A stretch of DNA of 47,304 nt, taken from Scenedesmus sp. ARA3 (Eukaryota; Chlorophyta; Chlorophyceae; Sphaeropleales; Scenedesmaceae). The stretch spans positions 1 through 47,304 of the forward strand of contig RWJK01001499.1 of assembly GCA_004335835.1 (NCBI GenBank), in the 5' to 3' direction. The position numbers and the translations under genes were made by a program. Below the pieces are notes generated by a model. That model was not told where the DNA came from. It ran no database searches and saw only the letters and a program-made list of their open reading frames with translations. How positions within the stretch are numbered: position 1 is the first letter of the stretch; each line of letters opens with the position of its first letter. Below, one piece after another: positions 23,007-35,854 of this stretch.

Positions 23007-23286
23007 TCTGCACAGGCCCCGGCGGCAGCTGCCAGGACGGCACCTGCAAGCCTGTGTGCCCCACCTGCCCTCCACACCCCGATGACTGCAAGGCCTTCAC
23101 ATGCAACACCACCACAAGCCAGTGCACAAACGTGGTGAACAGGCGAGTGCCCAAACACCTTCACAGCCGGGTTCTGCAGAAATGCTGCTGTGGCTGATCC
23201 CGCAACAAACATACGCTGTGTTGGCTGCTGTGCGACAGGCATTCTGCTCAGCTTGGAACTCACACGCCTGTCTGCCGTCTTCTGTC

Positions 23287-23381
<95 letters not shown>

Positions 23382-24376
23382 AGGCCTGACGGCACGCTGT
23401 GCCCTGCCGGGCAGTGCTTCAATGGCACTTGCACGCCAGACCTCATCTGCCCCGTCAACCCAGACCCCTGCCAGGTAAGGACAGCTATGGGCAGAAGCGC
23501 ATTGCACAATGCATTGTGTGCTGTGACAGCAATATCTCACGTGCCAGGCGCAGCTTCAGCGGGACGGCAGCGGCGCCACAATGAGTGAGTGAGCGAGTGA
23601 GTGACTACCCAGGCAGCTCCTGGGTAAGTTAAGCCTAAGAGGGCGTGCGTGGCCAGGGGTGGCGCTTCTGGGCTCCACACCCTCTACCCGTCACAATCCA
23701 CATCCGAGTACTAATTGTGGCCAGTCGTCTGTTGTGGGCTGAGCATTCAAAACCATCCGCACATGTGCGTCTGACGCCAAGCTTGATTTGTGGTTGTTCA
23801 CCTGCTTGGTCTCATGTTGCTGCAGCGCTACGTGCCCAACCACACTGCTGACGCCACACACTGCTGCTTGCTTCATTGCGTGCATTCCATTTGCTGCAGC
23901 GCTACGTGCTCAACCCTGACAAAAGGAACTGCACGCTCATCGTCGACCCCGACGGCACCACATGCAATGACAGGCGCCGCTGCACCACCGATGATAAGTG
24001 AGTGCAACTCTCTTGGGTTTTGGGTTTGGGTCAGGGTTAGGGTTTAGGTGCAGCGGCGCCTGTCATTGAAAAAAAAACTAGAACCTAAACAAAACCTAAA
24101 ACCTAGACACGAATGTTGCTTATACAGACGCACACATGGGGGCAACACATGAACATGCGTAGCTGATGATGTGATGCATTCGTTCCAGTGCCGCTTCATG
24201 CTTGCCTTCCCAGCAACAGTGCCGAGTAGCGCGATATGCTGTGTCCTGCGGCAGCTCCTACTGTTGTGGCTGCTGTTGTGGCTGCTACTGTTGCAAGCTG
24301 TTGAACCAAGCACCGACTGCAGCACTGAACGATCACAGGTGCCTCTCACAAGCCTGTGTTGACGTTTGTGCTGCTG

Positions 24377-24413
<37 letters not shown>

Positions 24414-26317
24414 AGGTGCTTGGCAGGCATCTGCACTGGCACCCCAATCACCTGCCCGCAGCGCACCCGCGACTTCCGGCAGTGTGTGCAGTCTGTGTGC
24501 GATGAAGCCACTGGCGGCTGCGTGGATGTGCAGTCACCCGATGGCACAAACTGCACCGACAGCTCGCTGTGCAGCACAAATGACAAGTGTGTCAGCGGCG
24601 TGTGCAGGGGCACTCCTGTGAAGTGCCCGGCCTCTCCAAACGCCTGCAAGTTTAACGTCTGCAACCCGCTCAACGGTGAGCGCGAAGTTCCCGCTGTGTT
24701 CTGTCGATTTCACTCGTGAAGTTCAGCGGTGGAGTTTGCACTGTGAAGTAGGCAGTGAAGTGCGGCATGGGTGTGTTGGACATGCCTCCCGCACAGCTGG
24801 CAAGCTCCAGTCACGTGGCGCGAGCATGCGGTGCTCGCCTCAACATGCAGCCTCTGGACTTCAAAATGTATACGGAAGTTTAAATTCAAAGTTTTAAGGA
24901 AACATTAAACTCTTTTTACTGAAAAACTAAACATCCTTATACCGCCTCAACATGCAGCCTCTGGACTCCACAATGTTTCATGCCATGTGCCCCACGTGAC
25001 CTTCAGCTTGGTGACCTACCCTGGCTGACTGACTGCCGCCGCTGCTGCTGCTGCTGTTGCTGTTGCTGCTGCAGGTGTATGCGAGTCCAAGAACATCAAT
25101 GACGGCACGTCATGCAATGATACCCTGTGGTGAGTGGGTTGGCGTGTGCGTGTGTTTGGGCTACACAGATGCTGTTGCAGCACAGATGTGTTGCGTGCTG
25201 GTTGCTTGTTGCCCAATCACCCACAAGCTTACACGTCCTACAACAGCCAACAAAAATTGCAGCAAGCTCTGCTGCTGATGACCAGGCAGGCTAGCGCCTT
25301 GTTGGAGAGTGTCTCCCTTACCTCCCACAGCATTGCTGCAAATTTGATCATTTAATACTATCAACAGTGGATTATCAATGTGTTTGTATTTGTTACAAAT
25401 TTATATGTGTTAATCACTGTTGTTATATTACTGTTGATGACGCAGTAGCTGCCACGCTATCCCTGCTGAACAGTGCCGCACCCGCTGCTGCCGCCGCTGC
25501 TGCCGCCGCCGCTGCCGCCGCTGCTGCCGACGCTGCTGCTGCCGCCGCTGCTGCCGCTGCTGCCCCAGGTGCACCACCAACAGCTTCTGCGTTGCCGGAT
25601 CCTGCCTGGGATCGCCCCGGGACTGCCCCGACCCTTCGCCAACCCCCGCAAACCAATGCAAGCAAGCGTTCTGCGACGAAGCAGCGCAGCAGTGCAGCTT
25701 CACCAACCGCCCGGACGGCACAATCTGTGACGCCCCGGGGACTGGCCGCTGCAGTGTGGACACGTGCATTGCCGGCAGTTGCGTGCCGGGCACCCGTGTG
25801 GATTGCAGCGATCTTGACGACGCCTGCAATACAGGAGTTTGCCAGGCGGCGACTGGCCAGTGTTCCAAGGTTCCAAAGCCAAACAGCACGCCATGCGACG
25901 ATGGCAAGTTCTGCACAGTTGGCAGCACCTGCAGCAGCGGGGTGTGCAGTGGCGGCTCGCCAAGGTTGTGCCCCTCGCCACGGCTCTTCTGCACGGAAAC
26001 TTACTGCTCAGAGGTGAGGGTCACTGCTTTAAACACATATGTCATGGTTGGAAACTCCAAGCCTGTGTCATGTGCAGCTCACCTGGAAGCTGCTGCTGGG
26101 CACAAGGTTGGGTTTAGGGTTTAGTCAGGGTTTAAGGTTTAGGTTTAGGCTTGACGGTTTAACTTCAACACTAAAACCTAGGCATGTGTCATGTGCAGCT
26201 CACCTGGAAGCTGCTGCCAGGCGCAAGGTTGGGTTAGGACTTGGGATGTAAGTTTGTTGCCTGCGGGCGTGCCTGAAGCTGCCCAAGCACTGCAGCAGCC
26301 CTGCAGACCAACCATTG

Positions 26318-26410
<93 letters not shown>

Positions 26411-29244
26411 GTCTGTATGCATGCAGGGCCTGCGGGCATGCCTCAACCTGCCCAAGGACTGCAGCGGTGCTGCCGACCAGTGCAATGCGGGCGTGTGCAG
26501 CTTTGAGAACGGGCAGTGCCAGAAGGACCCCAACCCCAAGGACGGTGAGACATGTGACACCAGATATTGTTATGTTCAATGGAAATAACAAGGCTGTTAT
26601 GGGATGACTGAACGGGCAGTGCCAGAAGGACCCCACCCCTAAAGGACGGTGAGCATATGCCTTGTCTGATGCAATGCGTACTCTTGTTGGATGGAATGTT
26701 CCGATGGAGACAAAGATGCTTTGCAGCTGCGAGCTTTGAGCTGTCAAACAAAGTGGGGTTCCTGTGGTTGCACCTCCTTGGAGTGACAGCCCAAGCGTAG
26801 CTGTTTGCCAGCTTCCAATCGCTCCGGCAGCGGCACCTGTCGGCATTGCCATGTGCCCCACATGCATTGGGCACATGTCACGCCTGTTGCAGACACGTCA
26901 GCACGCAGAGTGTTGTCGCTCAGCCTACTTTGCACGCTGCTACTTCTCGCATCGCTGCAACCACAGGCGCCGCCTGCAATGACGGCAACCCATGCACCAA
27001 CCAAGACACCTGCTCTGGTGGCAGCTGCATTGGGAAACCAACCGTCTGCCCAGCACCCAGCAACCAGTGCCAGATCAGCGCCTGCGACCCAATCAGCGGC
27101 GGCTGCGTGAACAAGAACAAGCCCGACAACAGCAGCTGCACAATCGGCGGCGGCAGTGCGGGGCTGTGCAGGAGCGACAAGTGTGTCAATGGGCAGTGCG
27201 TGGCTGGGGAGGACATGGACTGCAGCAACCTGAGTGACGACTGCAATGAGGGAGAGTGCGACCCAGATACCGGCAAGTGAGTACAGCCCCTGCTGCTGCA
27301 CTCTTCAAAACTATTGATTATCCCTAGAGCGTCTTAACACTGATCATAAACTCAAAGTGTGTGGCGGGCTGTGGCTCGACAGCAGCGGTTGAGTGGCGAC
27401 TGCAATGGGCATGAGTGCGGCCCCGACACCAGTGTGAGTCAGTGCTGCTGCTCAACCCTGACTTGATATCCGCTGATCAAGCGTACCGTAGGTCCTTGAG
27501 TGTGTGGCCGGGGAATACATGGACTGCAGCAACCTGAGTGACGACTGCAATGAGGGCAAGTGTGAGCCAGACACCGGCAAGTGAGTACAGCCCCTGCTGA
27601 AACCACTAGACCCTAGTACAAACTGCTGAAAAAAAGACATTAGTGACCAACTCTGCTGGAAACCTTTACTGCAGCGTCTGCTGTTGAGTCCTGAACCCCG
27701 CAGCTGTTCAGCCCTGGATCGTGTGTCGGGGCCACAGCTGGATTGCAGCGGATTCAGTGACGGCTGCAACAAGGGCGAGTGTGGTGCTGCCATCTGGGAG
27801 TCAGCGCGCTGCTGCTCCTGCTGCTGCTGCTGCTGCTGCTGCCGCTGCTGCTGCTGGATCCTAAGCCTTAGCCTCTGCTGCGCCAACCCTGATTGTATGC
27901 TGTCCCTGAAGTCATTTGGGGCAGGCCTTGCGTGCTTGGATTGTAATCTCGTCATTGACAAAACCAGTCTCAAGGCGTGCCACAATGCATGCGTGTGTGC
28001 CTGCTGCCGCTGCCAGGTGCGTCAAGCGGCCAAGGCAGTCCCTGGGAGGCCCCATCCCCTGCACCACGCCTGGGCTGTTCTGCATTGTCAACCAGGTCTG
28101 CAGCAACGGCATCTGCGGCGGCGGCAGGTGAGCCACTGTGCAATGTGTCATTTTGTATGTTATTTTTTTATTGAAATTTGTTGTGTGTCGCAGCTGAACG
28201 GGGTCGTCAGCTGCCTGCCTGCAGCTGTTCTTGCATGCCCCCATGCACCTCAGCTGCTAGGATAATGTGTTCGGTGCCTTTCTAGTACTTAGAGCTGCGC
28301 TGCAGCAGGCGAGAAGCGTGTCTTCAAGCATTGCTGGAAACAAGCATCCTGCAGCATCCTGCAGCACTGTGCAAGTCATGGTCAAGAGATACTCTAGCCT
28401 GACCGTCAGAGTCGTGTGATAACTAGCCAGCCCACTGCCACAATTCGTGCTGACTGCTGGCTGCCTGCTGCGCTGCAGTCCTCGCGTGTGCAACTCCACC
28501 GACAAGTGCCAGACGCTGTCCTGCAACGAGGCAACCGACACCTGCGACATCGTGCAGACCAAGGACTGCTCGCGCCTGAACGGCCCCTGCACTGAGGGCC
28601 GCTGCAGAGCCTCGGATGGCGAGTGCTTCGCCGCCAATGTCAACGAGACGCTGCCTTGCAATGATGGCAAGTTCTGCACCATCGACACAGGTGAGCCGCC
28701 ACGCTGCTTGCAGCTTCCTAGTTTACCAGGTGTCTGTGGTGGCGTATGCCGCATGGACACACCATGTAACCCCTCTATCTCTGTCTCTCTGCACCATCAA
28801 CACAGGTGAGCTGCCACGCTCAGGTCTTGGCATGAGTTTTGAGTTCACTCTGGCTGATAGTACATCAGGCTCTGCTGCCGACATCGCATCACTCATTGGG
28901 AAACCAGCCTTGTGATATGAGCTGGCTGTTATGTATGCAACTGTCAACTTCAAGCAGCATCAGCCCCGCGGTGATGACCAATGCTGCACAAGTCAACTCA
29001 AGTTTCCCTCACGTTATTGGGTATCATCACTACTATCCCCCATGAGCGGAGTAGCGGCTCGCTGGGCTGGTGCCTGGGGCGGGTTCAGTCCCGTAAGTAT
29101 ATTGTAATGTATTGCATTACCCTCAAGTCAACTGTCAGGCAGCAGGCGCGGCGCATGGCTGCATGGCAGGTATGGCTTCTGCTACCGTTTGACCGCAGCC
29201 GGGGTCGTGCGCGTCCGGAACATCAACAGTTCTGAGCTTAGTCC

Positions 29245-29291
<47 letters not shown>

Positions 29292-29819
29292 AGTTTGTAA
29301 GGCAGGGCTCTGCACAGGTGGCAAGCCCAGGAATTGCACGACCACCAATGAGTGCGAGCCCGCGGTCTGCAATGAGGTGAGGCGGTGACACGTCGCAGAC
29401 TGTGTCCCACTACGTCCCACTGTGTCCCACTACGTCGCAGACTGTGTCCCACTACGTCCCACTGTGTCCCACTGTGTCCCGCTCACGACAATGGGGTTCT
29501 CTCACATCCCCCTTACGCTGCTAGTAGCTGCTATCGTTCGAAGCAGGTCTGCAAGTGCTGATGCACGGCGGACACACCAGCAGCACGGCGCAGCTTGTGC
29601 AGCCTGCTGATGCAGCGACCTGGAAACGGATTCAAGCAAGAGCCAACTGTTGGGTGGCCAGCCAAGCTTTGCTTGCATGCCGTGCGTAGCGGTGCAGCAT
29701 GATGCTGCAAGGCAGTACACTGGGCTTGCATGTTCATGAGAGCTGCGTCAGTCGGATCAGCTATGAAGGTTTGGTCTGATCGTCCTTCTCCGCTGCTGCT
29801 GCTGCTGCTGCTGATGCTG

Positions 29820-29868
<49 letters not shown>

Positions 29869-31462
29869 NNNNNNNNNNNNNNNNNNNNNNNNNNNNNNNN
29901 NNNNNNNNNNNNNNNNNNNNNNNNNNNNNNNNNNNNNNNNNNNNNNNNNNNNNNNNNNNNNNNNNNNNNNNNNNNNNNNNNNNNNNNNNNNNNNNNNNNN
30001 NGCTGCTGCTGCTGCTGCTGCTGCCGCTGCTGCTGCTGCCGCTGCTGCTGCTGCTGCTGCTGCTTTGCTGTCCAGTCAACCCAGACCCCTGCCAGGTGGG
30101 CGCTGCTGCAGAATGCATTGACAGGCGGCAGCAGTTGTGACTATCGTATTGACACAGACAGTTGCACATTTCTTTGCTCTCACTGGGATTCGATCCCTGG
30201 TCTGATTGTGTGGCGTTGTGCGTGTAGCCTGCAGTGCTCTGTGACAGCTAGGCATTGCCTGCCCTGTCAACTCTCGCTGGCGCCTCACCGCTGCTGACGC
30301 CATACCACTGCTGCTTGCTGCATTGCATGCATTCCTTTGCTGCAGCTCTACGTGCTCAACCCTGACAAGAAGAACTGCAGCCTGATCGTTGACCCGAACG
30401 GCACTGCCTGCGATGACAGGCGCCGCTGCACCACAGACGACACGTGAGTGAGGCCCTTGTGTGGCGTGCGTGCTGCTGCAGCAGACGCACACATGCAATG
30501 CAACACGCAGACATGCCAAATCAGTGACGTTGTGTAGTCAGTTTTAATACAGCTTGGTGTCGACGCGCAAAACTGTTGCATCCGCTGACGGAGGCTCATG
30601 TGTGCGCATTGGACGACACCGGCACCAGTCAAGATGCTAGGTGACGCATATTGCGGCTGAGCGATGTCGCATCCTGCTTATCACTGCCATGCCAGTACGA
30701 GCCGCAACACATATGTGTAATTCAATCATGCTGCAGCTGCTGCTACATGCAGATACTGCCCAAAAGCCCAGTCAACCAACAAGCAGCTGCTGCTGCTGCA
30801 GGTGCCACGCAGGCATCTGCGCGGGCAAGCCCAAAGTCTTACAACCAAATTTGCTGCTGCTGATGATGCTGCTGCTGCTGCTGCTGCCTGCAGGTGCCAG
30901 GCGGGTATCTGCACGGGCAAGCCCAAAGTCTGCCTCAAGCGCACTAAAGACTTCCGACAGTGTGTGGAGTCTGTGTGCGATGAGCAAACAGGCGACTGTG
31001 TGGAAGTAGAGTCACCAGATGGCACAAACTGCACCGACAGCTCGCTGTGCACCGCAAATGACACATGCGTGTCCGGGGAGTGCAAGGGCTCGCCGGTGGT
31101 GTGCCCGGTTCCTGCAAACCCCTGCAAGGCAATTTCCTGCAACCCGCTGAACGGTGAGCGCAAAGCGCGCGCTGGTTGTTCTTTTTGAAGTTCTGCGGAC
31201 AAGTTGAGTGATGCATTCCAGTGGTGAAGATCAGTGATTCACGCTGTGTTTTAGGATGTCCAATGAAGCTCACGCTGCAAAGCATGCAAAGCAGCATGAG
31301 TTGAATGCCTGTTGCACAGCTGGCAATATCTTGCCAGGTACGCATGACTATCTCCAGATGTGTGTGCAACCGATTTAACCATCCAAGGTTGTGCTCTTAT
31401 GCTTTGTCAGCATTGCATAGCATGCCTATATTTCAGCAACACACCCTGACCAACCACTGTTG

Positions 31463-31507
<45 letters not shown>

Positions 31508-31726
31508 AGGCCTTTGCGAGTCCAAGAACGTCCACGATGGCGAAAGATGCAATGACGCCCAATGGTGGGTGTGGCTGTGTTAACGGTGTGTGCGCGTGTA
31601 AGGGCTACCTACGCACATGCCGGCGCAGCACAGATGTTTGTGCGCTGTGCAGTTGTGGGGCAAACATCAGCTCACACACGCTCATAACAAGCACTGCTGC
31701 TGCCGATCTAACAGGTCAGCACCTCC

Positions 31727-31779
<53 letters not shown>

Positions 31780-34700
31780 CACAGGTGCACCGTCAACAGC
31801 GTGTGTGTTGAAGGCTCGTGCGTCGGCTCAGCCCGCCCCTGCCGGGACCCTCCCCCCAGCCCCGCTAACCAGTGCAAGCAAGCCTTTTGCAATGAGACAG
31901 CACAGCAATGCACATTCGAAGACCGCCCGGACGGCACGCTCTGTGATGCTGCCGGCACGGGCCGCTGCAGTGTGGACACGTGCATTGCTGGCAGCTGCGT
32001 TGCAGGCACCCGCGTGGATTGCAGCGATCTGGACGACGAATGCAACAACGGAGTTTGCCAAACCGCAAGCGGCACTTGTGCCAAGGTGCCGAAGCCAGAC
32101 AGCACTCCCTGCGAAGATGGCAAGTTTTGTACGGAGGGCAGCACATGCACTGCCGGCAAGTGTGGCGGTGGGCAGCCCAAGGTGTGCCCCTCGCCCAAGC
32201 GCTTCTGCACGGACACCTACTGCTCCGAGGTGAGGCTCGTCTCCACGCATATGCGTATGTAAACAGAACTGGAAGTGCAGGTTGGGTAGCAAGGGCATGC
32301 CCTGTGTGCAGGACCTTCTGCACGGGCACCTACTGCTCTAACTCGAGGGTGAGGCTCATCTTGACTCATTTCGTATGTAAATAGAACTCGAAGTGCGGGT
32401 TGGGCAGCAAGGGCGTACCCCTCGCCCAGGATTGTCTGCACGGACACCTATTGCTCCCAAGGGAGGCTCATCTTGATTCATCTGCATGTGAAATGCAGCA
32501 GTGCCGGTTGGGTAGCAAGGGCGTGCCCCTCGCTCAGGATCGTTCGCACGGAAACTTGTGCTCCGAGATGAGAGTTGCTGTCGTTAGGGTTTGTGATGAT
32601 GAGTGGAGCCTGTGACAGGGCAGGGTTCAGGTTGATGCACCTTTCGCTTCACAGCAGCTGCGTGCGGCTGAAGCCGTGTGCCGGGGGGCGCTCACAAGCA
32701 AGATGCTGCCACCACGTGTGCTGTTGCCGTGCGTCCTGCTGCCGGGTATAGCGTTAGTGGCGGTTGATGATCAAGGGTTTGGTTTAGGGTTTGTGTGGGC
32801 ATTTCTACAGCTGTCCAAGGACTGCAGCAGCCCTGAGCACCAACCTGTGTGCTGCTGCTGCTGCTGCTCTTGCTGCTGCTGCTGCTGCTGCTGCGTGTGC
32901 ATGCATGCAGGCGCTGCGGTCGTGCCTGAACCTGCCGAAGGATTGCAGCGGCGCTGCCGACCAATGCAATGCCGGGGTGTGCAGCCTGGTGAATGGGCTG
33001 TGCGAGAAGGACCCCAAACCTAAGGAGGGTGAGACATCGATATGATATGCTGCGTAGAATATCTCCGATAATATGACGCTGCAGGTCTTGCATGTCACTG
33101 GGCAGTGCGGAGGACCTTTAACCTAAGGAGGGTGAAACATCGATGGCACGCCATTGCTTTTGTTGGCACCTGCTGCACATGCACGAAACAAATTCGGCGA
33201 CGGCAGCTGTTGGGTATTCCTGTAGCAGGCAGCATGATGTGTGCACAATGCATGTGAGGCATCTTGCCCCGTCAGCATGCGGAGGCTCTTATCCTGCTTC
33301 TCACACTTCCGCATCTCACACTGCCACTTTTTGGAAAAACTGAATGAAAAATCTGACCTTTTGCTTTGTCAAAGCAGCACAGCTGAACTGTTTTCATACT
33401 CCAGATGCATGCACAGGTGCCAACAAGTGCACTGAGCAGGACATCTGCCCCATCACCCACACAAGGTCGCCGCCGCCGCCGCTGCTGCTGCTGCTGCTGC
33501 TGCCAGGTGCCAGCTGTGACGACGGCAACAAGTGCACCGAGCAGGACACCTGCGACGATGGCGACTGTAAAGGAAAGCCCAAAGTGTGCCCAGCCCCTGC
33601 CAACCAGTGCCAGATCAGCGAGTGTGATGCAGCAAGCGGCGGCTGCGTGAACAAGAACAAGCCTGACAACAGCAGCTGCACCATCGGCGGCGGCAGTGCG
33701 GGGCTGTGCAGGAGTGACAAATGTGTCAATGGGCAGTGTGTGAAGGGAGATGAGCTGGACTGCAGCAACTTGAGTGACGACTGCAATGAAGGAGTGTGCG
33801 ACCCAGGCACTGGCAAGTGAGTGGCTGCTGCTGCTGCTGCTGCTGCTGCCGCCGCCCTAAAACTTTGAGCGTAAGCCGCACTGCAGTGATGTCTGCGATA
33901 ACAATGTGGTCCTTTCACCGGCAAGAGAGTGGAGCTGCTGCTGCTGTGCGATTGTACACCTGAGAATAGTATGCACAGACCTTTGCGAGCTTGGTTGACA
34001 TCCTCATTACAGCCACAACAAAAGAGCGTACAATCACCATGCATGTACGCCTGCTGCTGCTGCCACTGCCAGATGTGTCAAGCGCCCACGGAAGCCGGAC
34101 GGCATCCCCTGCAGCACGCCCGGCCTGTTCTGCATTGTCAACCAGGTCTGTAACAATGGCATCTGCGGGGGTGGCAGGTGAGACGCTGAACAATGTGCTA
34201 TTTCAATTTCGTGCACAATGTGTTGTTTCCCTTTGTTGCGGGGGTGGCGGGTGAGGGAGCAGCGTTGTTGCTGTTTGTGCCGGCAGAGGAGCCTTTGCAG
34301 CAGGTGCCTGTGTGCAGAGCCTATGCAGATCGTGTTTAGAAAACAACAGATCTCTATAATCAATGCACAGCTGCGCAACGGTGCGTTACATGCAGAGCAA
34401 TTAGAAGCATGCCTATGCAGGTGCAGAGCATATGCATGCTGTGTGTGATGCTTCAGCTGAGCAGCACACTGCAGTTGGCAATTAACAGCATACGACTCCC
34501 CGCACACAGCCTACAGTGCAGGGATCATGCCAGTTGCAGCGGCATGTTTCACACATGCATGCATTGACTTTCATCATACATCTCTCGACAGCAACTATAC
34601 TTGTGTGCTGTACAAGCGCCTTGACAAGCCTTTCCTCTAACCTTGTCCTTGCAATTGACCATGCTACAGCATGTTGCTGCTGCACTGCCATGCTTGCAAC

Positions 34701-35812
34701 TCCACGACTGCGTGCTGAAATATCTGACAGCGGGACATGCGCCAGCTGCTGCGCCGCCCTGCTCACTACTACCATGTGCTGCATGCCCCCTGTGCAGCCC
34801 TCGCGTGTGCAACTCCACCAACCTCTGCGAAACGCTGTCCTGCAACGAAGCCACCAACACCTGCGACATCGTGAGCACCACCGACTGCTCTAAATTCAAC
34901 GGGCCCTGCACTGAGGGCCGCTGCAACCCAGCTGATGGCAGCTGCTTTGCCGCCAATATCAAGGAGGACCAGCCATGTGATGATGGCCGATTCTGCACCA
35001 CAGGCACTGGTAGGCATGGTGCTGAGCGTTGATCAAGGATGTAGGGTTTGGGCTTGCCGAATCCTGTGTTGATGCCCACTCAAGGGAAATCAGCCTGTAG
35101 TGATGGCCCGCTTCTGCACCACAGGCACTGGTGAGAGGCTGCTGGTGTTATCTGAAGGGGTTAAGGTTTCAGTCAAGGGGTTTTGGGTAAAGGCTGGCTG
35201 GCTTCTGCACCACAGGCACAGGAGAGGTTTGGCGCTGAGGGTTTTGCTTTCAAGAATTGCCCTAGTGACGAGGGCCAAATACTGCACCACTGGCACAGGC
35301 AACACTGCAAACAAACAGTTGGCCTCTGGGTGCAGGGTGGGGCTGACCGCTACAGCGGTGTGCCGCGGCAGTTGCAGGCTTCAGATGGGGACGTGCGAGT
35401 TATAAACGTCAATGTATTTGCACCTACACTCCTGCTGCTGCTGCTGCTGCAGTGTGCAAGGCAGGGCGCTGCACAGGTGGCAGCACCAAGCAGTGCACGC
35501 CAGCGGACAAGTGCGAGACGGCTGTGTGCAATGAGGTGAGGCAGCGCGCTGTCAGTCAGAACAGAGGAATATGGTAGATGTGTCTTGTTGTGCCTCCATG
35601 CTGCTTGTAGCTGTCGTCATACAAACGCGGCTGCAATCTCAGATGCAGTATGCATGCACCAGCAGCACAGGCCGCGCTGTGCTGTGCTGCTGGGAAATGC
35701 AGCATGGTGCAGAACCACGCACCACGCGATCGGAATCAAATATTTTAACTCCAACATGCCGCACTCATCTGTTGTCAAGCCGCGTCTGATCCCCTCGCTG
35801 CTGCTGCTGCCC

Positions 35813-35854
<42 letters not shown>

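Larger units (their letters stand above)
23384..29376 (+). repeat. Internal tandem duplication of the Cys-rich gene, unit A
   Basis: Ten exons (91, 98, 260, 55, 445, 118, 310, 111, 212, 83 nt) reappear in the same order in unit B. Coding blocks such as DGTNCTDSSLC, CESKN and CIAGSCV are shared, and so are several intronic pseudo-exons, so these predate the duplication. Confidence 0.9.
30346..35535 (+). repeat. Internal tandem duplication of the Cys-rich gene, unit B
   Basis: The nine exons are 98, 260, 55, 445, 118, 310, 105, 212 and 83 nt. All but one match the unit A lengths exactly; the exception is 105 against 111, a two-codon difference near KRPRKPDGIPC. Splice phases are all conserved, and introns differ in length and CTG content. 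Confidence 0.9.

Noticed and set aside
27497..27582. Near-perfect exon copy as an additional exon of the Cys-rich gene
   Set aside because: The donor is intact, but the only nearby acceptor gives an incompatible phase.
29730..30140. Poly-leucine open frame through the gap
   Set aside because: It is produced by the CTG tract and unresolved bases; it is not a supported coding exon.
30181..30215. tRNA-like B box (ATTCGATCCC)
   Set aside because: No A box, stems or anticodon arm could be paired with it. It may be a SINE scrap but is too weak to annotate.
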